This document shows positions 11,895 to 21,438 of a stretch of DNA of 64,000 nt, piece after piece; positions within the stretch are counted from its first letter, which is position 1, and every line of letters begins with the position of its first letter. The stretch spans positions 140,932,897-140,996,896 of the forward strand of contig NC_081407.1 of assembly GCF_030272615.1 (NCBI RefSeq), read 5' to 3'. This DNA is from Cryptomeria japonica. Taxonomy: Eukaryota; Streptophyta; Pinopsida; Cupressales; Cupressaceae. A model generated the notes under the pieces. That model was not told where the DNA came from. It was given only the letters and a program-made list of their open reading frames with translations, and searched no databases. The position numbers and the translations under genes are program-made.

Positions 11895-12028
11895 AATTTT
11901 TTTTTTGGATGGGTAATGGGCCGAAGCCGATAAAGTGTACATACCCTATCCCCTTGTGGGATTTGAACTTGTGACCTCTCTTTCAAGAGCGCAAGTTCTC
12001 CACCACTAGGCCAACTTAGGATGTACAA
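11895..12028 (-). mobile_element. tRNA-derived SINE with poly(A) tail
   Basis: Read on the minus strand, the head carries a Pol III A box, TGGCCTAGTGG (12004-12014), and a B box, GTTCAAATCCC (11958-11968), at tRNA-like spacing. It ends in an A run (T run on the plus strand, about 11898-11907). The body is flanked by a perfect 11-bp duplication, ACAAACCATAC, at 11884-11894 and 12029-12039, the product of target-primed insertion. It is not a tRNA gene: no cloverleaf or acceptor stem closes around the boxes. Confidence 0.85.
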
Positions 12029-12611
12029 CAAACCATACTCCTATACCCTCAGTAGTTCTAGATATATACATATTTATGTTTCCTTAGGAAAACAATGACT
12101 TACTGTCCTTCATGTAAGTTTTAAATTCATATACTATTTCTTTATTTTGTCTACTTCCTAAAACTTTTGTAAGAACAGAGTAAAAATCATTTCAAATAAG
12201 AGGAAGGAAACATCTTAAAATAAAAATAAAAATTGTAATGCTTGACAATAAAAGTCCTTTTCACGACATAATAATAAGCATATGACCTAGTAAAAATGCT
12301 AGCTAAAGGAAGAGAAAGAGTTCTTCCTTCCGATATAACAAGCGATGCCCAACTTCCTTCTTAGCTTACCATAGTTATGGCAAGCTTACTTAGCATGATG
12401 ACAACTATCGTATTTTTGTTTTTGGAAGAGTGCAGTATAATGTCTTATATCAGCTAAGAATTGATGATTCTCATTTGCATTTTATATTATGACAAGGCTT
12501 GCAGCATGGATATCATTCCACTTACTAACCTATGGTAAAGTATCCTCAAGTCAAGACATAGTTATAATGGCATACATACATGCTTTTGTGTGGTAATACT
12601 AAGGTCCTATA

Positions 12612-12613
<2 letters not shown>

Positions 12614-12670
<57 letters not shown>

Positions 12671-12671
12671 A
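12614..12671. repeat. (TA)n microsatellite
   Basis: A pure TA run continues to about 12662 and then becomes ATGTATGTATATG. Confidence 0.95.
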
Positions 12672-12694
12672 TGTGTGCTAAGTACTATATTGCC

Positions 12695-12696
<2 letters not shown>

Positions 12697-12730
<34 letters not shown>
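12697..12730. repeat. (CA)17 microsatellite
   Basis: A 34-bp pure CA run, 26 bp after the end of the TA tract. Confidence 0.97.
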
Positions 12731-12733
<3 letters not shown>

Positions 12734-13289
12734 TACATTCCCAAATGACTCACACATAATCATGTATCTATCCATATTATCAAAAAGAGTCACTGAGATT
12801 AAAACAAAAGATCATGATTATTGTCTAAGTGTTTTAGATTTATTAATTTATTTAAAAGGGAATGACATAACCTAGGACAAGGTTAAAACAATCGTATCCA
12901 TTTAGACTGACCGATTGGTTTTATCTGGATAAACGTTGAATTGATAGAATCAAACCCTATCACATCTCAACAAGTCTCAACTTACAGGTTAGGGTTCCAG
13001 ATGGCATTAGATCCTTCTTCTATTACTACTTATTCCTGATGATACTTTCCCTCCCTTCTCAGAGGATGACGAGTTCTTGCATCCACTAGGTCAAAAACAT
13101 GTAGTTAGTCTGAAATCTTAGCATAACACTAACATTTGCATAATATATTGATATAAAAATTAACTCATGTGTCATAATATGATTAAAACAAAATCATTTA
13201 CATGTGCATTGTGAAACACCATTCAAAAATATTAAGCAATGTAAGTATCAATGTATAAAACATTATCAAAATATTTAGGGCACAAGTGG
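12731..13289. other. Unassigned sequence
   Basis: No gene or recognisable element is seen here. Confidence 0.4.
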
Positions 13290-13690
13290 GATGTAACAAT
13301 TGGCATGTATTCTTCCTCATAATTTCTAAAACTAAATATCTCATCCCTTCTCATTTGTTCTTGAATAGTCATTTTACCACAATTATCAATTCCTTCCTCT
13401 ACAATTTAAAAGAAACTGATTTGTGTATTCTTTAAATTAGGGGGAATTTATTCCTTACAAATATTCTAAAAGTCCTCCACATTCTTTTAATTAACCTAGG
13501 TTTAGGTAAGAGAGATTTTGTACCCTTAGAATTATTTTTAAAACCACAATATCATTAAGATTTTAAAGAATCTATTTTTATTGGATTTCATCAAAGGGAA
13601 TTGATAAATCTTATATACTTGCTATAAAATTATATAAAGATGTTTTCTCATCTTTGATTGTACCCACTCTCAAAGTTGTTTTTCAAGATT
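13290..13690 (+). repeat. Uninterrupted copy of a dispersed repeat (empty site of the SINE at 20411)
   Basis: Its phrases occur in the same order at 20320-20930: CTCATCCCTTCTCATTTGTTCT, then CACAATTATCAATTCCTTCC, TTTGTGTATT, GATTTTGT.CCCTTAGAATT, and CCACTCTCAAAG. In this copy CACAATTATCAATTCCTTCC (about 13378-13397) is continuous, whereas the copy at 20400 carries a SINE at exactly this point. No coding content was found. Confidence 0.7.
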
Positions 13691-13959
13691 GGGTTACTAA
13701 GTTCATAATTAGCTAGATTGATCTCATGAACTACAAGATGATCCTACATGTTAGGTTATTCTCAAAGCACTTGGGTTCAACCCTAAGGAGCACTGATTCG
13801 ACCCACAATGAAATTTATGATTGTAGGAAGTCCAAAACTAAGAGCAAACCATGAACACTTATTTTTTATATGTACATCACCAAATTCCACATGACATCAA
13901 CATTTATTCTTTATTATAATTTTTAAAATTTGTATTGTTGTAAATTGTATACCCTTACA

Positions 13960-14690
13960 ATTTCACACTAGATTTGAACCCACCTTGGTGGATGTGCCTA
14001 ATTTATGTCTGATTGTGTGGAGTTTTGGGAACGTTTCCATAAACTTGGTGCATTCCCCTATTCACTACCTTTTTCGTGGCTCATTTTTTCAAGACTATGG
14101 CATTGGGTGCCCCTACCCTAGCAATTGGAGCTCAAATTTCAAAGAATGAAAGTTGGTTTTGCAAAGAGAGAATTTACCCTCTATTGTTAGTTTTTCCCAA
14201 AAATCAAATTCGAAAAGGTGTAAATTGCATATAAATACAACTCCATCTCTCATTTCAAACTCCTATCCTCCAAGTTTCCTAAAAAGCATATTTAATCAAG
14301 CAACTAATTACAAATTTATATTCAAGGAGCAAAATCATTCAAGCATAGAACTTTGTTACAGCAATCATGATCAACTACATTGTGTTTCTCTATGATGAAA
14401 ACATGCATTAATATTGTTGTAGGATTTCACTTCATCATTTCTAGCCTTGTGTGAGATTTCATGCTAAGGGTTTCATACCGAACGTAACATTTGTCATTTT
14501 AGAATTTTCATTATTGTTTAGCCTTTGTCCTCCCTAGGATTCACACTCTTTTTCATCATCATAGATGTTGTGGATGTGGGAACACCAACATGGGTTTTGA
14601 CTTAGGAAAGCCCCTATACAACATAACCCTTCATCCTTGTTTTTCATGTGCGCAAGTTAAGATCTAACTGCATACACCAAAAAATGGTCT
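13960..14690 (+). repeat. LTR-like remnant, dispersed family member 1
   Basis: A TATA box, TATAAATA, is at 14230-14237. A conserved block GATGTGGGAACACCAA near 14572-14587 is followed by GGTTTTGACTTAGG.AAGCCC and a GTGCGCAAGTT phrase. The same order recurs at 29700-30345 and 38040-38660. A promoter followed by a fixed downstream block suggests the R-U5 part of an old LTR. Its ends cannot be placed. Confidence 0.5.
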
Positions 14691-15640
14691 AAAGATAGTT
14701 AATTAAATACGTAGTTATTTGATTAATTCCCCTTCCCAATTAATTGAATTCACAAACAATTTAATTGATTTCTCTATTCATCTACTAGTAAATAAATCTA
14801 CATGATTTATTTATATAGTTCATTTCATATCCCCCTTTGATTAATTAATTCTAAATTAGTTAATGTCCCCCCATATAAAACAATTCTTCTTATCCCTAAT
14901 TAAGATTAACAAACTCAAGTTTGTTGAGATTAATTACCATTTTTTCAATTATTTGAATTTCTAAATTCAAATGAGCACATGGCTCGTAACTTTTAACCAC
15001 CTAACCTAACCATCCCCTAACCTAACCCATTCCACCTAATCCTGGGTCTAACTAACCCTATCCTATCTTGCACATTCTAACCTCCTTGTCCTAACCTCCC
15101 ATGGTGTGGATATTCTCTCCTTGAGACACATGGCACTTTTGCCACATGTCTCCTCCTTTGGACACTTGCCCTCTCATGAGCAAGGCTCCTTGACACTTGT
15201 CACCACAGAGATGACAAGTGTCCCTTCCTCCATCCTCTTCTCCAACTTCCTCAATCTTGGCCCTTGATATCTTCAGATCAGATCTGGACCGTCGATTCTT
15301 GCCACCTCAGCTTTGGCCTCGGAATTCCTATAAATATCCCCCATTTTGGAGCAATAAGGATCCTTGCATTCATAGCTTTAGCATCATTACTATAGGCAAT
15401 TTACATTTCAATTATCTAGTAATTAGCATTTTGGATTAATCATAGCATGTTAATCTAGTTTCTTAAATCATGCATTTCATATCATCTCCATAGTCAATAA
15501 TGATCAAATAGCTACTCAACTCTTGAGTTGCCACTTTGGAGGTCATTGCTCTGCTGAGAGCCCATCAATCCAACACCTTCAAGGTCCTCAAGAATAGAGG
15601 AAAATGGGACATTTCAAGGAAGGCTTATGGTTTGCATTTC
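14691..15640 (+). repeat. LTR-like remnant with TTAATTAA-rich front and TATA box
   Basis: The front is rich in TTAATTAA-type words, followed by CACTTGTCACC...GATGACAAGTGTCC (about 15193-15222) and the TATA box CCTATAAATATCCCC near 15329. The architecture resembles the LTR at 2228, but the sequences are too diverged to call one family. No termini or target duplication were identified. Confidence 0.4.
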
Positions 15641-15779
15641 TAATCTAGTTTTTAATTAAACTTTTCAATTACGTTTTATTATCTCATTATATGTGTATGC
15701 CTTCTATATACCACATTTTTAGCATCACACTAACAATGAAAGTGGTACATGAGTGCAAAGTAGACTATTATAGGTTACA

Positions 15780-16222
15780 ACAAATTTCAAATGATAAAAA
15801 ACCCTAGAAAATATCACTGGGTACCCCTATCTTGTTGTTTAGGGTTGAACTTCTAGAACATTGCAAAGCCTCATTATTGCGTTCCTACTCACCTTCGTCA
15901 CTTTCAAACACCTTCAGACTAGGGTGCCTTGCACCCATGTCCAACACTTTCTACTCCAATCTTTAGATCTAGGTTCCTCTTTGCATCACTATTCAAATCT
16001 AACTTATTGTGTCTGTCATTCTTTCTGTAATTTGTTTTTTATGTTAAAATTAATCATTTTTCTATCATTAACCCTAAATCTCACATACACATATCACAAT
16101 CTCAATTTCATTACAACAAAAGAACATAATCTCAATGTTCAACTCTTCTATCAGGATTGTACCTAAACCTATTCGTGTTCTAGTGTTATGCAAAGAAAAA
16201 ACTGAGATCTTAATTTGCATTT
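15780..16222 (+). repeat. Dispersed repeat copy, left part (interrupted at 16222)
   Basis: It aligns phrase by phrase with 30410-30428 plus 32112-32530: GACTAGGGTGCC versus GACTAGGGT/TCC, GTGTCTAACACTTT, TAGATCTAG, CACAATCTCAATTTCATTACAACAAA, and CCTATTCGTGTTCTAGTGTTATG. It runs on after the inserted element at 20310. In this copy GACTAGGGT (about 15919-15927) is unbroken, so it is the empty site of the solo LTR at 30429. Confidence 0.65.
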
Positions 16223-16396
16223 TGAAGAAGTTGAGAAAATACAACTTTAGAGATCCCAAGAACACCTATTAGCAAAATACCTATCACAAGAGAAGATTGG
16301 ACGTAAAAACACAATAATGGCTCTGAAGAAGAAGATTATCATTCAAAGAGAGAATCAATTAAATGAAAAAGTATAATACAATCCTTATAAAAGGAT

Positions 16397-17618
16397 TGAT
16401 GAGCCTAAATGATGGCTCTGTTTTGATAGATTTTGTCATGGTATTCTTGCCTAGGTCTTGTCTTAAGATGATGTTTAGATCAGGATACTCTCCTAGTTAA
16501 AGCCTTTTTAAGTTCTTCTCGAACTAATTTGTCTAAAACTTAAGGTTGTCATATAATGGTTTCTAAATGGTTTATCTATGCAAAATATCTAAATCAATCT
16601 TAAGTATGATTTAATTTATGTCATGTTAACATTAGTATATACAAATGCTTTTTGTGCACATTAACATCATGATGTAGGGTCGGCTAAGAAGAAGGAAATA
16701 CTAAGTTGGTGGTTTGAAGAAACATCAAGCATATTGCCATGATGCAAACCCAATCAAAGAAAAGTAGCATTGAAGAAGATCGAAGCCACTTGATCGTTTC
16801 TTTAGCAGCATGGTTTATGAGACATTTATAGTTGTTCTTAGTGGAGCTTAGATCTAGGAAGCAAGTCATGCTATATCTTCTCAACTGCAGGACAAATGTT
16901 TTGTTTTCCTACGCTGACTTCTTCTTTTAGTATAATAAACTTGTTCGCCTATTCCGTTGGAATATGTGTCGATCAGTTAGGAATCTATTATAAGCTTCCA
17001 TATAAATAAAAGGTCTCTATCTCCTCTCAAGGACACAGAACGACCATAGAATTTGTAATTCCTAACTTTCAGACTCATGTATTTTTGCAGTAAATCTGGA
17101 ATAAAGAAATCAATGTTATCTTGAGCTTATCAGTTGTTGTTTCAGAATTTTGGATATACTCACTCAAGGGGCCCCAATTGGTGAGTAGTCCCTTTGTGTT
17201 TTTCAGTTAGTTTCCATCTTGCAATAGTTGTTATTTCAGCATTTGACTGTTCCTGCAGCCACTGGAAAGAGATCCTGTGACTGTTCTTGCAGCCACAACG
17301 GGCGAAGTAGTTCCTATCCGCTTGCCAGAACATTATCATTTGGTAGCAGTTGCTTAAGTTACTTTCAGTTGTGAGTTCTAATTAAGTATTAGTTCATTAT
17401 GTTTTTGCATTTATTTTAGAGAATTTTCTTTCCTGTTGTAAGTTAGAATGGTTGCAATATGAACTTAGTGCACATACTGTGTTGGCTCGTTTCAAGTTTA
17501 CGTCCCTGGTTGATAAGTAAATGAGCCTTTGCTATAGGAAAGCTAGTTGTTCAGTAAGGATCTTCAATCCCTGAATTGAGTTTTTGTCACCTATTTGTCA
17601 TTCTAGTTGTAAGGACCA
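16397..17618. mobile_element. 1,222-bp insertion within the left LTR of the LARD-like element
   Basis: Comparison with the right LTR (20021-20309) shows that 1.2 kb has been added at CTTATAAAAGGAT. The insert starts TGATGAGCC, ends GGACCA, and is flanked by a perfect 8-bp direct repeat, AAAAGGAT (16389-16396 and 17619-17626), present once in the right LTR. A TATA box, CATATAAATAAAAGG, lies near 17000. TG...CA ends and a TATA box suggest a solo LTR, but an 8-bp duplication is longer than the usual 5. No terminal inverted repeat supports a hAT element. Class unresolved. Confidence 0.65.
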
Positions 17619-19135
17619 AAAAGGATAATAACAACCCTAAAGAAACCCTAAAGGGATAATGTGTATTTAATAAAATACCTACAATATTATTAAATGCCTA
17701 AGTTTAGCTGAAGCTTAGAGTATAATAGACTAATAATTAAATAAATAATTATTAGCTAATACAAGATAACTCTAACACCCCACCTTAAGATGAACTTAGG
17801 GAGTAGCTAAAAATACTAAATGCATGAAGCAAAAAAATGCAACTACATGAGAAGACAAAAAAATTTGGGTCCCGACAACAAGGCCTAATGAGGTACCCAA
17901 TCACAACCAAATCTCTATGAATCATAGAAATAGAGAAAACCACGTGGGAAAAAAACTCTACTCCAAAAAGAGATGGAAAAAGCAAGTGAAGGACTGAAGA
18001 AGTCTCCAAACAAGAATGTTCCAAAAAGATAGAAACAAAAGAAGAGCAGAAGAAACACTGAAGCATGAAGAACCTGCAAACACTATCGAACAATAACTAT
18101 CGATCTGAAGAACCTCCACTGAAATAGAAGATGATCAGGTAGAGAAGACTAAAATCTGCATGAGTGCCCTCAAATAATAATACTCGAATCAAATGGCAAA
18201 CAAAGGCAAACAACTGAACTCGAAGATACAGATGGCATAAAACACCAAAGCCTGAAGAGATGATCCAACAAACCAAGGAAGCATTAGAACAACAGGAGAA
18301 ACCCCCCATAATGTGGACAAGGGTGAGGGACAGGTTCACTAAAAAGGACGACCAACAAGAACTGCATGACGAAGAACCAAGAACATCGAAGGTGTAGAGA
18401 AAGTACATAGTGTTGTGGAAGGGACATTCACTTGACACACATCGTGAAGCTAATTTCATGGAAGGAACACTCACGTGACAAAGGTAGATGGAAAACAAAG
18501 GCAAACATCAACCCCCCCATGGCACTTTATAATGTAGTGGACATACAATAAGGCACAAGATGTGCAAGATCTCAAGTATACAATGCATAGTGGCATTTTA
18601 TCTCAATGCGCTTGCAAAAAAAGAAATGCTTACAAAAAGATGTACAATGATCAGAAGAGATGTAAGATTGGAAAAATAGAAAGAATAGCTAAAGACGAGA
18701 CATCCTACTCAAAGAAAGAGATCCCAGGACCTGCAACATCCAAGATATTCACTAGAGTGCTGAAAAGCAAAAAACTGAATAAAATGTACCTGGAGAATAT
18801 TATGGAAAGAAAACTCATATGGCTAGAAAGTGCACAGAACAAGTTTTCCAACGATATAAAATTTTCAAAAAACGGAGTTCGGATGCTCAAGTTATGTCTC
18901 CCAGAGTGCAAAACCAAACCTCTGGCTTTGACAACAAAAAACACCATAAAAAAATTAAAAAAAATTCAAACCTCTGGATCTAGATAGAACTCAGAAAGAG
19001 CTTTCTGACGATATAAGGTTTGTCTAAAAACGCCTCTGTGAGCCCAAGATATGGCCAAAAGACTTAAGGTACTCTGGATGGGCCCAAAAGGGGCCTAAAA
19101 ACTACTACATAGTGTTGATGTCAGTGGAATATTCC

Positions 19136-19649
19136 CTACCTGCTAGAAAAAAGCTCTACGCCGGAAAAAATTTCGTCGCCTGAAAAAAACTTCCACCGGA
19201 AAAAAGGACCGTCGGTCGAAAAAAAAGGTCGAGAGGTGGCTGGTGGGGCGAGGGCCTGGGCGGTGGCGGCAACAGCGGTGGGCGTGCAGCGATCGACAGG
19301 TGGGAGTCTGTCGGAGCAACGCAGCAACGGTGGGTGGGCGACTGTTAGTGAGGCAGTAGCGGCGGGGCGGTCGAGAGCTGGAGCAGCGAGCAGACGACAA
19401 CTCAGGCCTGGGCGGCGACAACAGCAGGGAGGCTGTCGGCCCGGGCGGTTCCCGGGAGGTAGAGCGGGGCTCCTACGTGGTGGACGGCGGGAGGCGAGGC
19501 CGTGGTCGACGACGTTGGTGGTCGGAGCAGTAGGTGGTGACACGGGGGCCAGAGGGCGGGTCCACGGCTTGTTGTGGGGCCGTATGGACTTGCAGAGGCC
19601 GCCAGAACCCACCTTTGTGCCTTTTGTTTTTAAAAAAAACTTCCCCTAA
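19136..19649 (-). other. GC-rich segment in the LARD-like element with long open frames on both strands
   Basis: The DNA from about 19140 to 19620 is strongly GC-rich in a window that is otherwise AT-rich. It has a 158-codon frame on the minus strand (the element's sense strand, 19136-19612) and a 137-codon frame on the plus strand (19236-19649). The minus-strand peptide is rich in Pro, Arg, Ala and Ser and ends with repeated FFS/GDEIFSG-like phrases; no known domain is visible. Long frames on both strands are expected by chance in GC-rich DNA lacking stop codons, so coding is doubtful. It could be captured host DNA or a leader region of the element. Confidence 0.4.
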
Positions 19650-20309
19650 CCTTTTTTTAAAGGATTTTTACAAATTTTGGTGCATTCGGCTTGGGTAAGC
19701 TGTAAAACTACTTAAAAAATTTAATTTTTATTTTTTTAATTTTCCATCTCGAAAAATGTGTCCAAGAAGGGCAAAAATAAATAAAAAATTGTCAAAGCCA
19801 CAATTGTCCAAATTTGACAAATTTTATATGAAAATGGGGGTTTTTGGGTGTTCTGAGCTCAACGGTGAGATCTGTTTGAACCCAAAAAATCTAGAAACAA
19901 AAAAACTCTCCAGATGTAAATAAAATAAAATAAAAAACTCTAAAAAGGCTTGAAACCCTCCTCCAAAAAATCTTCTGAAAAATCAAAAACAAGCAACAGC
20001 AGATGTAAGCTCTGATAACATGAAGAAGTTGAGAAAATACAACTTCAAAGATCCCAATAACACCTATTAGCAAAATACCTGTCACTAGAGAAGATTGGAG
20101 GCAAAAACACAATAATGGTTCTGAAGAAGAAGATTATCATTCAGAGAAGGAATCAATTAAATGAAAAAATACAATACAATCCTTATAAAAGGATAATAGC
20201 AACCTTAAAGGGATAATATTATTAAATGCCTAAGTTTAGCTTAAGCGTAGAGTATAATAGACTAATAATTAAATAAATAATTATTATCTAATACAAGATA
20301 ACTCTAACA

Positions 20310-20930
20310 CATTCTTTAGGCCTAGAATCTCATATCCCTAAATATCAAAATTAAATAACTTATCCCTTCTTATTTATTCTCGAATAATTATTTTATCACA
20401 ATTATCAATTATTTCGAGCCAAAAGGTGTGGCATAATTGGCTAAGGGCTTGGGTTTGTCTCATGTTTATGTGATTGTAGGCTTGTTTGGACATGATTTGC
20501 AACTCAAGGGGTTTACAAGGGGGGCTTCGCCTTGTCTTGAGTGATGATGTGAGGTGAACTTCAAGTGAAGCTCCAAGCCTTGGGTTGCCCTTACCAATTT
20601 CTCGTCATCAAAAAAATAAATTATCAATTCCTTCCTCTAAATTTATATATAAATTAATTTGTGTATTATTTATAGAGGGAAAAATTATTCCTTCAATTAT
20701 TTTTAAAAATCCCGTGAATTCATTTAACTAAGCTACATTTAGGTAAGTGAGATTTTGTTCCCTTAGAATTTATTGAATAAAAACCTAATATAATTAACAT
20801 GTTAAAGAATCTCATTTTATTATATTTAATCAAAGGGAATTGACAAATCTTAATATACCTGTTATAAAATTATACAAAGCTGTTTTTTCATGTCTGCCTG
20901 TGCCCGCTCTGAAACATGTTTATCGAGGAA
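20310..20930 (+). repeat. Dispersed repeat copy, right part, containing a SINE
   Basis: This resumes the repeat interrupted at 16222 (CTTTAGGCCTAGAATCTCAT versus CATTGGCCTAGGATCTCAT near 32540). It then matches 13290-13690, apart from a 208-bp SINE and one TSD copy that are absent from that copy. Confidence 0.65.
20411..20618 (+). mobile_element. tRNA-derived SINE, second family
   Basis: Near the left end is TGGCATAATTGG (20429-20440), matching the Pol III A box. A weak B-box candidate, GTTTGGACATG, lies at 20484-20494. The right end is A-rich (CATCAAAAAAATA). The body is flanked by a perfect 11-bp duplication, AATTATCAATT, at 20400-20410 and 20619-20629. The same host repeat at 13380 has AATTATCAATT once and no insert, which fixes both boundaries. 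The sequence differs from the SINE at 11895. Confidence 0.85.
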
Positions 20931-21438
20931 ATACCCCGGCCGTCAAATATTCTCCAATAAGAGCAGTATTATTAAATTTGATTTGACATGTGTCAGATTG
21001 TAGTGTTTTGTTTTCGGTAAAAGCGAAAGGCCCATCATAATTTATCATTTCCCATAAAACTGTCTGCCGTTAGCTTTATTGTTGATACATCATTACAGTC
21101 TTTGTGCAATCAGTTATCAGAGTACATCTACAATTTTAGTAACAGTAGGTCTGCAGAAAAGAGTTTTATAGTCGTTATACTGGGAAAAGACTAGATAAGC
21201 TGTTATATAGATATATATATATATATAGTTGAGAAAATGATAGTTGAATTGCTACAACTGTTTATAGCTATCTATGGACAATTCTTATATAGGTAGATAA
21301 TAATGAGGATTGGAGTCATTCTTCATGCATTTCCTCTGAACTTTGCCCCATGCATTCTCTGCCCTTGTGGTGAAGTACAGGGCATTCAATGCATTACAAT
21401 AATCGAGTGTATTAGTATGTTAGGATCTGATCTCAGTC
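20931..21438. other. 3' flank of GH9 gene 1
   Basis: No gene is seen. A short TA run lies near 21203-21226. The minus-strand gene ends at 21439, so its 3' UTR and poly(A) site should lie here; no AATAAA in the right orientation stood out. Confidence 0.4.

Larger units (their letters stand above)
16223..20309 (-). mobile_element. Non-autonomous LTR retrotransposon (LARD-like), complete with two LTRs
   Basis: Read on the minus strand, the 5' LTR is 20021-20309 (TGTTAGAGTT...CTTCTTCA). It is followed directly by a primer-binding site, TGTTATCAGAGC (20009-20020), one base from the initiator-tRNA-Met type TGGTATCAGAGC. After 2.2 kb of internal DNA there is a purine run (AAGGTGGGG, 17778-17786) and then the 3' LTR (16223-17777), which contains a later insertion. 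The flanks are CATTT (16218-16222) and CATTC (20310-20314), a 5-bp duplication with one mismatch. No gag, protease, reverse transcriptase or integrase motif was found on either strand, so mobility would depend on another element. The flanking host repeat reads through without it in the paralogous copy near 32520. Confidence 0.85.

Noticed and set aside
11895-12028. A genuine tRNA gene on the minus strand
   Set aside because: The A and B boxes are present, but no acceptor or anticodon stems form. A poly(A) tail and an 11-bp target duplication show it is a SINE.
12599-12875. Open frames of Tyr-Ile, Val-Cys or Thr-His repeats on both strands (also at 7665-7865)
   Set aside because: They are translations of (TA)n and (CA)n microsatellites.
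17785-18504. Two adjacent minus-strand frames (102 and 135 codons) in the LARD-like element
   Set aside because: Cys/Ser/Phe/Leu-rich translations with no gag or pol motif. They look like chance frames in the element's 3' noncoding part.
19236-19649. Plus-strand 137-codon Gly/Arg-rich frame
   Set aside because: It overlaps an equally long minus-strand frame in a GC-rich segment poor in stop codons. There is no domain and no support for coding.
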